This document shows, one piece after another, positions 10,165 through 19,722 of a DNA stretch of 64,000 nt. The DNA comes from Candidatus Albibeggiatoa sp. nov. NOAA. GTDB lineage: Bacteria > Pseudomonadota > Gammaproteobacteria > Beggiatoales > Beggiatoaceae. The stretch lies in the NCBI GenBank assembly GCA_025800385.1, contig JAOXRS010000193.1:62001-126000 (forward strand), read 5' to 3'. The first letter of the stretch is position 1; the number at the start of each line of letters is the position of its first letter. The notes under the pieces are model-generated. The model worked only from the letters and a program-made list of their open reading frames with translations. It had not been told where the DNA came from and made no database searches. The position numbers were made by a program, and so were the translations under genes.

Positions 10165-13100
10165 ATGACGCAGCCTACCGAGTTTGAACAAGAAGAAACC
10201 TCAGCACAATCTTCCTCACCCTATGTACCTTTACGCTATACGCTCATGGGGGCGTTTTTATTGCTCATTATCCCGATGATGATTGCAATGTCTGTATTCG
10301 ACTATTTAAATGCTAAATATGACTTAGAAAATGCTTACGAATTATTACAAAAACAAACTGAAAACAATATTTTAAATGCGATCCGTCTGGTTGATAGTGG
10401 CTATAGTGTGCTTGACCAATTTTTAAGCCATGACATGCAAACCAAATTCAAACCCTTTATTAAAGCCTACGAACGCGCAGACCGCGATCCTTCAAAAATG
10501 GACTTAGAAGCCTTGAAAGCCCAGCTGGGTGGCAAAATGGATTTATATCTTATTAACCAAGAAGGCATTGTTGAATACACCACTTATCCGCAAGATTTAA
10601 ATCTGAATTTTAAAGAAAAAACCCCTGAGTTCTACAAAGTGCTGCAAGATATTTTTGCAACAGGTCGTTTTGCTGATGGTGATTTTGGAACAGAAGCGCG
10701 GACAGGCGTGTTTCGTAAATATGCGTATATGCCTACGCCTGACAGGAAATATGTTTTAGAGTTTGGTCTTGTTTCTGATGAATTTTCACGTTTAATCGGT
10801 GAATTGGATTTAACCAAAATTACTTCTCGCTTGCGCACCATCAATCCCACTTTGGATAAAGTGCGTATCTTCAGTCAGCATGGCCATGTCATTGGATCAG
10901 AGAAGGGCAAGCAAGCCTCTGAAACAGTTGTCAGTATTGTCAAAAGTGTTTATGAAACAAAAACCCCTTACGAATATTATAACTCTCAAAGAAAATCATT
11001 AACTCGCTATCTATTTTTAAATTTAAAGAAAGAGAACTCTGCTTCTGATCCCAGTAAAGTCATTGAATTAACTTATAATACTAAATTAGTCGATCAAGGT
11101 TTAGAACGCATTGCGACATTTCATACCTTCTTAGGCATTATTGCGATTTTATTAAGCATTTTATTCACTTTTCTGATTTCAGCATGGATTACTTATCCTA
11201 TTCGCCGCATTGTGCGTAGTGTGAATCTGATTGCACAAGGTGATTTATACCATCCGATTGAAGTTAAAACCAATAATGAGTTAAAGCTGCTGAAGCAAAG
11301 TATTACTATCATGGTGAATAATCTGCTCAAATACATGAAACAAGTCGAGCAGCAAAATGAAAATCTGAAAGAATTAGACCGCCTAAAAGATGATTTTTTA
11401 TCCAATACTTCCCACGAGTTACGCACACCAATCAACGGGATTATCGGTATTGCTGAATCAATGCTCGATGGTGTTGCAGGTAAATTGCCGCCTAAAGCGG
11501 TTGAAAACTTATCGATGATTGTGTTTAGTGGTCGTCGACTGGCTAACTTAGTTAACGATATTTTAGACTTTTCCAAGCTAAAACATAAGAGTATTGCCTT
11601 ACAAATCAGACCAATAGAAGTCAAAGTATTAGCAGATGTGGTGATTACCTTATCTCAACCTTTAATTGGCAAAAAGCCTATTGAATTAGTCAATAGCATT
11701 GAACAAGACATTATTGTGGACGCGGATGAAAATCGGGTACAACAAATTTTACATAATTTACTTGGCAATGCAGTGAAATTTACCGATGAAGGTCAAGTTG
11801 ATGTTTCTGCGTCTCAATTTAGTGAAGGCTGGTTGATGATTTCTGTGACTGATACAGGTTTGGGTATTCCACGAGAAAAATTGTCCACGGTATTTAATCC
11901 ATTTGAACAAGCAGATGGCTCGATTTCGCGGGAGTTTGGTGGTACAGGTTTAGGGCTTTCAATTACAAAACAATTAGTTGAATTGCATGGTGGTGAAATT
12001 CGCATCCAATCGACAGAAGGACATGGCACACGGGTGAGTTTTACTTTGCCATTATCTACCACTGATACGGCTGCTCATGGTGACGAAACGGAAACCTTGT
12101 TGGAACGCTTGCGTGAACCAACCGCTACACCGCCGATGCTTACAGCAAATGTGATTGATATTGATAAAGATACTGAAAAAGAAGCAGATGAGCCTGCCAT
12201 TTTCTTGGATGAAGATACACAAGAAATTCAGCAGATTAAATTAGATGAAATGCTTAGCGTGCTGATTGTTGATGATGACCCAGTCAATTTGCAAGTATTG
12301 GAAAATCAGTTAACGATTGAAAACTATTCAGTCACGCGGGCACTAAATGGGCCTGAAGCGTTGGAAGCGATTGATAAAGAAAAATTTGCAGTGGTGTTAT
12401 TGGATATTATGATGCCGAAAATGTCAGGTTTTGAAGTCTGTCGTATTATTCGTGAACGCTATCCCGTGACGCAATTGCCTGTGATTATGTTAACTGCTAA
12501 AAATCAAGTGGCTGATTTAGTTCAAGGTTTAGAGTCTGGAGCTAATGATTATTTGACCAAGCCATTCTCAAAAGGTGAATTACTGGCACGGATTAAAACC
12601 CATATTCAATTGTCTCGAATCAATATCGCTTACAGTCATTTTGTACCTTTAGAATTTTTACAATTGCTTGAAAAAGAAAGTATTGTTGATGTGAGATTGG
12701 GCGATCATGTACAGAAAAATATGACTGTGCTATTTGCAGATATTCGCTCATTTACCACTCTTTCTGAAAGTTTAACCCCAAAAGAAAACTTTGATTTTAT
12801 TAATGAATACCTAGGTCGTGTCAGTCCGCAAATTCGCAAATATAAAGGCTTTATTGATAAATATATTGGTGATGCGATTATGGCCTTATTCCCTGAAACA
12901 GTGGATTCAGCTGTTGATGCAGCCGTTGAGATTTTAAAACATTTAGAGATTTTAAATACCGAACGACTTCAAAGAGGGGAAAAAGCGATTAAAGTTGGTG
13001 TCGGTATGCATGTTGGTTCTTTGATGCTGGGTACGATTGGTGAAGAAAAACGCATGGAAGGCACGGTAATTTCTGATGCTGTGAATTTGGCTTCGCGCTT

Positions 13101-13491
13101 AGAAGGTCTGACTAAATTATATGGGGTGTCCATTCTCATCAGCCAAGATATTTTACAAAATATGGAAAACCCTGATGCACACTTTTATCGTTTCTTGGGT
13201 AAAGTCATTGTCAAGGGTAAACATGAACCGGTTCAAGTCTTTGAACTCATTGATGCTGAGCCTGATCGTGATATTCGAGAAGCAAAAGTGACGCTTGAGC
13301 CAGAGTTTAATGCTGCTTTGAGCTTATATTATCAAGGCAATTTTGCACACGCGATTCCACTATTTGAACATATTTTATCTGTATTACCAGTTGATAAAGC
13401 AGCTGAATTTTATTTAGGTCGGTGTCGCCACTATATTGAAGAAGGTACGCCAGAAGGTTGGGAAGGTGTTGAAGCCCTGACTGAGAAGTAG
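10165..13491 (+). CDS. Membrane hybrid histidine kinase fused to receiver and class III adenylate cyclase
   Basis: The protein has 1108 residues. Domains in order: membrane segment (about 26-46), periplasmic sensor (47-318), second membrane segment (319-341), HAMP, HisKA with phospho-acceptor His417 in SHELRTP, HATPase (about 520-635), receiver with Asp747 in LLDIMMP, class III cyclase (about 845-1030) and a short TPR-like tail. Cyclase residues look complete: metal-binding Asp859 and Asp903, adenine-selecting Lys899 and Asp971, transition-state Asn974 and Arg978. This suggests cAMP rather than cGMP output. By inference, an external signal drives autophosphorylation, transfer to the internal receiver and control of cAMP synthesis. 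It is monocistronic, and no cAMP-binding regulator is nearby. Confidence 0.9.
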   Translation: MTQPTEFEQEETSAQSSSPYVPLRYTLMGAFLLLIIPMMIAMSVFDYLNAKYDLENAYELLQKQTENNILNAIRLVDSGYSVLDQFLSHDMQTKFKPFIKAYERADRDPSKMDLEALKAQLGGKMDLYLINQEGIVEYTTYPQDLNLNFKEKTPEFYKVLQDIFATGRFADGDFGTEARTGVFRKYAYMPTPDRKYVLEFGLVSDEFSRLIGELDLTKITSRLRTINPTLDKVRIFSQHGHVIGSEKGKQASETVVSIVKSVYETKTPYEYYNSQRKSLTRYLFLNLKKENSASDPSKVIELTYNTKLVDQGLERIATFHTFLGIIAILLSILFTFLISAWITYPIRRIVRSVNLIAQGDLYHPIEVKTNNELKLLKQSITIMVNNLLKYMKQVEQQNENLKELDRLKDDFLSNTSHELRTPINGIIGIAESMLDGVAGKLPPKAVENLSMIVFSGRRLANLVNDILDFSKLKHKSIALQIRPIEVKVLADVVITLSQPLIGKKPIELVNSIEQDIIVDADENRVQQILHNLLGNAVKFTDEGQVDVSASQFSEGWLMISVTDTGLGIPREKLSTVFNPFEQADGSISREFGGTGLGLSITKQLVELHGGEIRIQSTEGHGTRVSFTLPLSTTDTAAHGDETETLLERLREPTATPPMLTANVIDIDKDTEKEADEPAIFLDEDTQEIQQIKLDEMLSVLIVDDDPVNLQVLENQLTIENYSVTRALNGPEALEAIDKEKFAVVLLDIMMPKMSGFEVCRIIRERYPVTQLPVIMLTAKNQVADLVQGLESGANDYLTKPFSKGELLARIKTHIQLSRINIAYSHFVPLEFLQLLEKESIVDVRLGDHVQKNMTVLFADIRSFTTLSESLTPKENFDFINEYLGRVSPQIRKYKGFIDKYIGDAIMALFPETVDSAVDAAVEILKHLEILNTERLQRGEKAIKVGVGMHVGSLMLGTIGEEKRMEGTVISDAVNLASRLEGLTKLYGVSILISQDILQNMENPDAHFYRFLGKVIVKGKHEPVQVFELIDAEPDRDIREAKVTLEPEFNAALSLYYQGNFAHAIPLFEHILSVLPVDKAAEFYLGRCRHYIEEGTPEGWEGVEALTEK

Positions 13492-13543
13492 TCAAAATCT
13501 CCACTTCAAAATATGCGCTAAATGTTCGACAAATTTCAGCAGC

Positions 13544-13579
13544 AGGCATAAACAACTGTATAATAATTGATTTATGCCT
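13544..13579. terminator. Hairpin between convergent genes, likely bidirectional terminator
   Basis: A 9-base stem AGGCATAAA (13544-13552) / TTTATGCCT (13571-13579) has an additional CAA/TTG pairing inside. It lies between the ends of the kinase-cyclase gene and the secretin gene. Confidence 0.55.
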
Positions 13580-13595
13580 ACGCTATTTCCAATAA

Positions 13596-15242
13596 TTAAC
13601 GTCTAAATTGAATCCCTGTATTGGAATAATTGTCAGACTGGCTGTCTGGTAGGTAAGTTTTAAACTGTTTTAAATCACCTTCTAAACTTGCATCTTTAAC
13701 AATCACAGGGCGTAAAAAGATCACGAGTTCTGTCTTACTATAAGTATCGTGTTTGTAAGTAAATAAATCGCCCACAAGCGGTAATTTAGACAACACGGGT
13801 ACAGCATTGGTTTCCTGATCGATTGAGTCTTCCATCAAACCGCCAATAATCACAATATTGCCATTGCCTACACGTAAAATCGACTCCATTTCTCGTACTT
13901 GAATTTGTGGAATGGGGTTAGATACACCAGCCTGCGCAAGTTCTGGATTAGGGTCTTGCACATATTTAGTAATGCGGGAAATCGTAGGGCGCACATTCAA
14001 GGTCACCAATTCAGTATCACTGATTTGTGGTGTCACATTCATAATTAAGCCCACAGGTAATACTTTCGGTTCAGTATCAACCACATAGTTTACAAAAGTC
14101 ACACCTGAACTCACATTGGTCGCTTGGGTTTGCGGTACAATATCAATGTTGAAATAGACTATATTATCAACCACTTTGAGCACCGCCGTTTGGTTATTTA
14201 ACACCATGATTTTAGGGCTGGACAAGACTTTAACATTGCCAAATTGCTCCAACAAGCGCACCGCAGCTGTTACATTACCAATCACACTATCAGGATTTGT
14301 ATATTCAATACTGTAAAATGGCGTATTATTGAGCTGGCCATTGGTTAAGGATTGCTCATAGGTGTAATCACCAGAAATACGTTTCCAATCAATACCCGCC
14401 TGATATTCATCTTTTAAAGTCACTTCAGCAATCGTGGCTTCAATTAATACTTGGCGTTGCGCACTTTCTAACACGGAGTCTAAAAAAGTTTGAATTTTGG
14501 CATGTTGATGGTGTTTTGCATTAATCATCACAATACCTGTTTCTGCATTAACCACCACGTCAGGGTTATTTTCTTCTATGCTACCGAGTAGTGAATTAAT
14601 ATTGCGCGTTAATGTTTGCCAAAATAGGTTATTAGAAGTGTTTCTGACTTGGGTTGTAGAATTATTTTCATCCTCATCAGAGCCACCAGAGCTGGAAGAA
14701 CCTTGCCCCGTATCTGCAATATCTTCAATGTTGGAAATACTTTGCGTCGACACTTTGACTTCGGTCACAGCTTGGCGACTCATATTCACATAGTTGACCT
14801 TGTACAAACGTAAATATGGCAAGTCAGGAAATACTTTGACATAGGTGTCTTTTATTTCATAACGCAATTCAATTTGTTCTGCAATCCGCTGCATAATCTG
14901 GGGTAAAGTTTGTTCAATTGCATTGAGCGTAACATTGCCTTTAATACTAGGATGCACATCGATATTGATTTCTGCATCACGTGCTAAGGCAAAAAGCAGC
15001 TGATCGACAGGCACATTGGTTACAGTGACTGTATAAGTTTCAAGCGGTTGACTGGGTTGTGGTGGTGGAATAAAAGGCATCTGCTGTACAGGTGGTGGAA
15101 TATCTGCACTGAGTTCAGGCTTTGTAGGTAATTGTTCAGTATTAATATGCCCAGGGGAAGGTATTTGTGGCTGAGGAGCACACGCTGTTATAACAGACAA
15201 GATAAGACTGATTTGAAGAAGAGGCCTGAAACGCATTTGCAT
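13596..15242 (-). CDS. mshL: Outer-membrane secretin, MshL/PilQ-like lipoprotein
   Basis: This 548-residue secretin should form the outer-membrane ring for a type IV (MSHA-like) pilus or related export system. The N-terminus is a lipoprotein signal with the lipobox VITAC (Cys21), then a Pro-rich linker, a secretin N-type domain (TVTNVPVDQLLFALARD, near 72-88), a Ser/Gly/Asp-rich insert near 180-195, and the conserved secretin core with VKVLSSPKIMVLNNQTAVLK and ESILRVGNGNIVIIGGLMED near the end. The lipobox and the length fit MshL better than PilQ. Other msh/pil genes are absent around it, so its machine is encoded elsewhere. Gene-symbol confidence is moderate. Confidence 0.8.
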   Translation of the reverse strand: MQMRFRPLLQISLILSVITACAPQPQIPSPGHINTEQLPTKPELSADIPPPVQQMPFIPPPQPSQPLETYTVTVTNVPVDQLLFALARDAEINIDVHPSIKGNVTLNAIEQTLPQIMQRIAEQIELRYEIKDTYVKVFPDLPYLRLYKVNYVNMSRQAVTEVKVSTQSISNIEDIADTGQGSSSSGGSDEDENNSTTQVRNTSNNLFWQTLTRNINSLLGSIEENNPDVVVNAETGIVMINAKHHQHAKIQTFLDSVLESAQRQVLIEATIAEVTLKDEYQAGIDWKRISGDYTYEQSLTNGQLNNTPFYSIEYTNPDSVIGNVTAAVRLLEQFGNVKVLSSPKIMVLNNQTAVLKVVDNIVYFNIDIVPQTQATNVSSGVTFVNYVVDTEPKVLPVGLIMNVTPQISDTELVTLNVRPTISRITKYVQDPNPELAQAGVSNPIPQIQVREMESILRVGNGNIVIIGGLMEDSIDQETNAVPVLSKLPLVGDLFTYKHDTYSKTELVIFLRPVIVKDASLEGDLKQFKTYLPDSQSDNYSNTGIQFRR

Positions 15243-15370
15243 TATGATAAGTTGGGTAGCAGAAGGAACTTACCGTCATTTTAACATACTCAAATTTTAA
15301 AAATGATATGTTTGGAGGGGCATAAAATCAGCAGCTTGAGATTTGATAGTGTGCAATATATCACACCCAT

Positions 15371-15410
15371 AAAAAAACACCCATTGCTATGAAAACAAGG
15401 AGTGTTTTTT
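15371..15410 (-). terminator. Rho-independent terminator of the EGKCG peptide gene
   Basis: On the minus strand, AAAAAACACTCC ... GGGTGTTTTTTT forms a stem with a 16-base loop and a run of T residues. It begins 20 bases after the stop codon of the EGKCG-repeat gene. Confidence 0.7.
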
Positions 15411-15429
15411 ATGAAGCTAAACGCTTGGC

Positions 15430-15858
15430 TTATTCAGCAGGTTTGTCAGCTTTGTCGCCGCCACATTTGCCTTCACCACATTTGCCTTCTTTGTCACCTT
15501 TATCGCCGCCGCATTTGCCTTCACCGCATTTGCCTTCTTTGTCAGCTTTGTCGCCGCCACATTTACCTTCACCGCATTTGCCTTCGCCACATTTGCCTTC
15601 TTTATCAGCTTTGTCGTCGCCGCATTTGCCTTCACCACATTTACCTTCTTTATCGCCTTTGTGGTCACCGCATTTGCCTTCGCCACACTTGCCTTCTTCG
15701 CCTTTTTCAGCGTTTAAAGCAACCATATAGCCGCTATCTAAAGTGCTAGTTGCGAATGGGTTTTCAGCAGCGTTTGCAACAGGTGCAGTCGCTAAAGAAA
15801 CAGTGAATGCAGTACCGATAGCAAGTGAAAGTGTGCTCTTTGTAAATTCCTTAGCCAT
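15430..15858 (-). CDS. HvfA-like EGKCG-repeat RiPP metallophore precursor (orphan)
   Basis: This 142-residue secreted peptide begins with a signal-like leader (cleavage plausible after VANAA near residue 31). A short spacer follows, then eleven EGKCG motifs from about residue 54 to 133, separated by GDKADK/GDKGDK linkers. Precursors of this type (HvfA family) are known substrates of DUF692/MNIO enzymes, which convert EGKCG cysteines into oxazolone-thioamide groups that bind copper. A perfect AGGAGG lies 9 bases upstream of ATG. No DUF692 maturase, DUF2063 partner or DoxX gene is adjacent in this window. Whether it is modified is unknown, and unmodified it could still act as a cysteine-rich metal sponge. 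Confidence 0.85.
   Translation of the reverse strand: MAKEFTKSTLSLAIGTAFTVSLATAPVANAAENPFATSTLDSGYMVALNAEKGEEGKCGEGKCGDHKGDKEGKCGEGKCGDDKADKEGKCGEGKCGEGKCGGDKADKEGKCGEGKCGGDKGDKEGKCGEGKCGGDKADKPAE
15432..15690 (-). repeat. Tandem repeat encoding EGKCG units
   Basis: The coding DNA is a run of near-identical units (minus strand GAAGGCAAATGCGGT-type), in single, double and triple arrangements separated by 18-base linkers. It is a good substrate for slippage or recombination, with all units in frame. Confidence 0.8.
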
Positions 15859-16420
15859 TTTAGGTCTCCTCCTAAGTTGGATTGGTTGGCAAAGAAGTAA
15901 TCATTAAAATCTAGCTGTTATTAGACTATAGTTTTATCTAATAATCAACTGTTTTATAATGTATGGTCATAATCCATTTTTATAAATACCCCTTAAGTGA
16001 AAAATATGCAATTTAATTTATTTTCATTCATTTATATTTATTTAGTATTTTAGTAAGAAATGATATATCACTGCTAATACAATAAAAAAATTAGATAATT
16101 TATAGCAAGCCCTTTTTAAAATTAAAAATAGTTAAACAAAACTCTCGTAAAGATAATGTTTAAGCCGTTATAGCAAACACCGATGAACGCGCCTGATTCA
16201 TAGTGTGTAAGGTTTTATATATTGCGGTGTCATTCATTAAAGTTTGATACGACTTGAAATAACAATTGAACAACATAGAGAGTAGTCGAAATTTTTAAGT
16301 ATGAGTGTCACGGTTTTATTCAATTTAGAATATCTGCCATGTATCAATTAGGCCTAAATTGACAAGTCACTACCTATCTTAAAAATCCCGTATAATATTC
16401 ACCCATTCAAAAAAAAGATA
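15859..16420. other. Intergenic region between EGKCG peptide gene and metZ
   Basis: This 562-base AT-rich divergent gap must hold promoters for both genes. A TATAAT at 16391-16396 lies 25 bases before the metZ start and is a plausible -10, but no good -35 lies 16-18 bases before it. I see no riboswitch-like fold, RNA gene or supportable short ORF. Confidence 0.4.
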
Positions 16421-17614
16421 ATGACAATGAACGACGACTGGCAAGATTATAGTTTTGATACGTTGGCGGTTCGGGCAGGCCAACAACGTACTCATGAGGG
16501 AGAGCACAGTGAAGCTATTTTCCCCACTTCTAGCTTTGTATTTGAATCTGCTGCCCAAGCGGCTGCACGTTTTGCACATAAAGAAGAAGGCAATATTTAT
16601 TCTCGTTTTACAAACCCCACTGTGCGTAATTTCCAACAACGTCTTGCGGCATTAGAACAAGGTGAAGATTGTATCGCCACTGCATCGGGCATGGGTGCAA
16701 TCATGAGCGTGTGCCTCGGCTTATTACAAGCAGGCGATCACATTATTGCGTCGCGTAGTATTTTTGGCTCAACGGTTAATTTCTTCACAGGCATTATTGC
16801 TAAATTTGGCGTTGAAACCACTTTCGTCGAATTAGATAACATTGAGGAATGGCAACAGGCGATTACTAAAAATACTAAATTGATGTTTTTAGAAACACCC
16901 TCGAATCCTTTAATGGAAATGGCAGACATTCGACAACTTGCTGATTTAGCGCATCAACATGATATTTTACTTTGTGTTGATAATTGTTTTTGTACCCCGG
17001 CTTTGCAAAAGCCATTGACTTTAGGTGCAGATATTGTCGTTCATTCTGCGACCAAATATTTAGATGGGCAAGGGCGGTGTATCGGTGGAGCAGTCGTCAG
17101 TAATCATGATTTTTTACATAATAAAGTATTGCCTGTGATGCGTTCTGCAGGGCCTAGTATGAGTCCATTTAATGCGTGGGTATTTTTAAAAGGTTTAGAA
17201 ACACTGAATATTCGGATGCAAGCACATTGCTCAAATGCACTGCGTTTAGCCAAATGGTTAGATAGTAAAGACATGGTTGAAAAAGTTTATCATCCCGGAT
17301 TACCTAGCCATCCACAACATGAATTAGCGAAAAAACAGCAGGCTAATTTCGGCGGACTGGTTTCATTTGAGCTTAAAGGCGGGCGTGAAGCAGCTTGGAA
17401 AGTAATTGATTCTACAAAGTTGATGTCAATTACAGCTAACTTAGGCGATGTAAAAACCACAATTACCCATCCTGCAACAACAACCCATGGGCGTTTAACC
17501 GACGAACAACGAGCACAAGCCAACATTCGACAAGGTTTAATTCGGTTGTCGGTTGGTTTGGAAGATGTGGTTGATTTAGAAGCAGATTTAGCGCGGGGAT
17601 TGATGCAATTATAA
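16421..17614 (+). CDS. metZ: O-succinylhomoserine sulfhydrylase
   Basis: MetZ makes homocysteine directly from O-succinylhomoserine and sulfide using pyridoxal phosphate, feeding methionine synthesis. The 397-residue protein is a Cys/Met-metabolism PLP enzyme with YSRFTNPTVRNF near residues 60-71, the cofactor lysine in SATKYLDGQG (Lys212), and the C-terminal LGDVKTTITHPATTTHGR. MetZ is hard to separate from MetB or O-acetylhomoserine enzymes, but the N-terminal pattern TLAVRAGQQRTHEGEHSEAIF is typical of MetZ. A second in-frame ATG two codons in could also be the start. It is monocistronic. Confidence 0.87.
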   Translation: MTMNDDWQDYSFDTLAVRAGQQRTHEGEHSEAIFPTSSFVFESAAQAAARFAHKEEGNIYSRFTNPTVRNFQQRLAALEQGEDCIATASGMGAIMSVCLGLLQAGDHIIASRSIFGSTVNFFTGIIAKFGVETTFVELDNIEEWQQAITKNTKLMFLETPSNPLMEMADIRQLADLAHQHDILLCVDNCFCTPALQKPLTLGADIVVHSATKYLDGQGRCIGGAVVSNHDFLHNKVLPVMRSAGPSMSPFNAWVFLKGLETLNIRMQAHCSNALRLAKWLDSKDMVEKVYHPGLPSHPQHELAKKQQANFGGLVSFELKGGREAAWKVIDSTKLMSITANLGDVKTTITHPATTTHGRLTDEQRAQANIRQGLIRLSVGLEDVVDLEADLARGLMQL

Positions 17615-17632
17615 TATGCTAAAGATTCAAAA

Positions 17633-17660
17633 TGGGCTGTCTGAGAAAGGTGGCAGCCCA
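17633..17660. terminator. Hairpin between metZ and TPR gene
   Basis: A perfect 7-base GC-rich stem TGGGCTG (17633-17639) / CAGCCCA (17654-17660) lies in the 56-base gap between two convergent genes. There is little T-run on either side, so termination efficiency is uncertain. Confidence 0.5.
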
Positions 17661-17670
17661 CATTAATAAC

Positions 17671-19575
17671 TTAAGCCATAAAAGCTCTTGTCAAATCTTG
17701 TTTCAGTTGTTTAAAACAATCATCCCAATCTTCTGTAGTTGTCTGCCGATAGATTTTAAATCCATCAAACCATGGCGAATAATCACCTTCGCTCATCCAT
17801 CGCCAATCAGCTGGATTAGGCATTAATACTCGAGCTGATTTGTTCAAACCAATTAATAAATGCAAATTCGTGTTACTCACGCCCACATAGTCATCTAGCG
17901 AAGACATCAACGCTAACATGCTTTCTAAATCATCACTGAAATGTGTGAAATCATAAGTCGTTTGGGATAGAGCTTGTTTTAACGCACTCACTTCTTGCTC
18001 AATTGGATGACGCTGCAAAATGACAAAATGCGCATCAAGATCGCGTAAAGCCTCAATTAGCAAATCCAAAGGTACTTCTTTTTGTAACACTTTATTTTTA
18101 AATTTCTTGCTCACTTCCGTTGTGGGCTGTCCCGCTCGCCAAGTCAGTCCAATAATAGGCTTCCCATCTTGCGGTAATTGTGCTGTCACTGTGGCCAATT
18201 TTTCTGATAATACTGATAATTGCACAGACTTTGGAATTGCTGCCATTTGATCCATACCCAAAGCCAGTGGTAAATCGCCGACCAAATATTTTGCATCTGC
18301 ATCAGTCGGACTAGGTTTATCCGCATCAATCACCGTATCAATCCAATCTAAACGTTGCAACATGGTTTTAATTTTATTGCCACATTGATAAGTCAGTTTT
18401 GCCCCACGTCGCTTAATTTCAGCTGCAAAGCGTAAAAATAGTAACTCATCGCCTAAGCCTTGGTCTTTATGAATAAAAATATGTTTACCTGTTAAGTCTT
18501 GTGCCAAAGGTTCAACTTCAAAATGGCCACCAATGGCTTTAAAATCCACACTGCTGGGCAAACGGGTAGGACGATATAAAAATGATTGCCAACCTTGTTT
18601 AAACTGACCCGTAGCTAGTAAAACTTGTGAATAACTTTGATGAAATTCATAGGAATGTGGGCGAAGTTGCAAAGCGGTTTGATAATGTTTGATTGCGGCT
18701 TTCGTCTCGCCTAAACGGTGTTTAATCCGAGCTAAATTAGCGTAGGTATCAGGAAAATGAGGTTTTGCTTGAATTGCTTTTTGATAAAAATGTTGGGCAA
18801 CATCCAATTTTTGTTGTGAAACGTATATATTTCCTAAGTTTAAATATGCTTCTGCATAATGTGAGTTGTGTTTTAATGCAGTTTTATAATGTCGTTCAGC
18901 TTGGTCAAAGCCTCCTTGTTCCGCTTCCAGTACGCCGAGAAAATAATGGGCTTCAGCATGATTGGATTGCAATTGTAATGCGTGTTGTAAATATTTTTCT
19001 GCTTGTTGCCACTGTTCCTGCTCAATTTCAATACGAGCTAAATCAACGTAAGTCTGTACAGGTGCAAGTTTTAATTTTAAAGCTTTTTGACAAATTTCAC
19101 GGGCGACTTGATATTTCTCCAACTTGACCAAAACAATAGAGAGGTTGTGATACGCATCTGTGTGTCGAGCATTGAGCTTAATCGCTTGTTGATAACACTG
19201 TTCTGCTTCAGACAAATTGTGTAATTTGACATAAACGCCGCCTAAATTGCTATAAGTATCGGCATTATGTCGCTCAAGCCTCAAGGCATTTTGATAATGT
19301 TGTAAAGCGGATTCTAATTGCCCTACAGTTTGTAACGCATTACCTAAATGGCTGTGATATATAGCAACTTTTGGCTTAAGCTTCACGGCTTGCTGAAAAT
19401 AGGCGATTGCTTGTTGCGGCTGCTGTGCTTGTGCTAAGGCCACACCCATAAGGTGAATTGCATCGACTTGCCTAGGTTGAATTTGAATAATTTTCTGATA
19501 CAACCCACAGGCTTCTTGTAGTCGACCTTGTTGGTGCAATTGTTGCGCAGTGTGCAGCGTTTGGCCAATGTTCAT
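17671..19575 (-). CDS. TPR-repeat protein with glycosyltransferase-like C-terminal domain
   Basis: The 634-residue protein starts at ATG 19575 (MNIGQTLHTAQQ), preceded by GGAA. A TTG four codons upstream is the alternative. Residues about 1-345 are ten or so TPR units (for example AYLNLGNIYVSQQKLDVAQHF). Residues about 370-630 form an alpha/beta domain with IFIHKDQGLGDELLFLRFA and a late GVSNTNLHLLIGLNKSARVLMP, resembling the ADP-heptose/GT9-like domains found after TPRs in many bacteria. Such fusions are annotated as putative protein or glycan glycosyltransferases. Acceptor and donor are unknown. It has no signal peptide and is probably cytoplasmic. Confidence 0.78.
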   Translation of the reverse strand: MNIGQTLHTAQQLHQQGRLQEACGLYQKIIQIQPRQVDAIHLMGVALAQAQQPQQAIAYFQQAVKLKPKVAIYHSHLGNALQTVGQLESALQHYQNALRLERHNADTYSNLGGVYVKLHNLSEAEQCYQQAIKLNARHTDAYHNLSIVLVKLEKYQVAREICQKALKLKLAPVQTYVDLARIEIEQEQWQQAEKYLQHALQLQSNHAEAHYFLGVLEAEQGGFDQAERHYKTALKHNSHYAEAYLNLGNIYVSQQKLDVAQHFYQKAIQAKPHFPDTYANLARIKHRLGETKAAIKHYQTALQLRPHSYEFHQSYSQVLLATGQFKQGWQSFLYRPTRLPSSVDFKAIGGHFEVEPLAQDLTGKHIFIHKDQGLGDELLFLRFAAEIKRRGAKLTYQCGNKIKTMLQRLDWIDTVIDADKPSPTDADAKYLVGDLPLALGMDQMAAIPKSVQLSVLSEKLATVTAQLPQDGKPIIGLTWRAGQPTTEVSKKFKNKVLQKEVPLDLLIEALRDLDAHFVILQRHPIEQEVSALKQALSQTTYDFTHFSDDLESMLALMSSLDDYVGVSNTNLHLLIGLNKSARVLMPNPADWRWMSEGDYSPWFDGFKIYRQTTTEDWDDCFKQLKQDLTRAFMA

Positions 19576-19722
19576 AGATGATTCCAACGTAAAAAACTGT
19601 AACTTATTTTTTATTTTAAAATGCTATGATGTCAAACATATAAAACGATGATTCAGTTGACAGATAGCTTTATTTGTATAAGATTAATCGGCTTTACTAA
19701 TAGTACCTATAAAGGAAGTTTT

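Noticed and set aside
11193..12062. Antisense frames within the kinase-cyclase gene
   Set aside because: They overlap fully conserved domains on the plus strand and have no independent support.
15389..15749. Two long plus-strand frames rich in Pro/His/Leu or Cys/Arg opposite the EGKCG gene
   Set aside because: They are antisense shadows created by the tandem repeat. They lack a ribosome binding site, and the minus-strand frame has signal peptide, terminator and AGGAGG.
16359..16396. TTGACA and TATAAT upstream of metZ as a sigma-70 promoter
   Set aside because: The 26-base spacer is too long for one promoter. Only the -10-like element is kept as a possibility.
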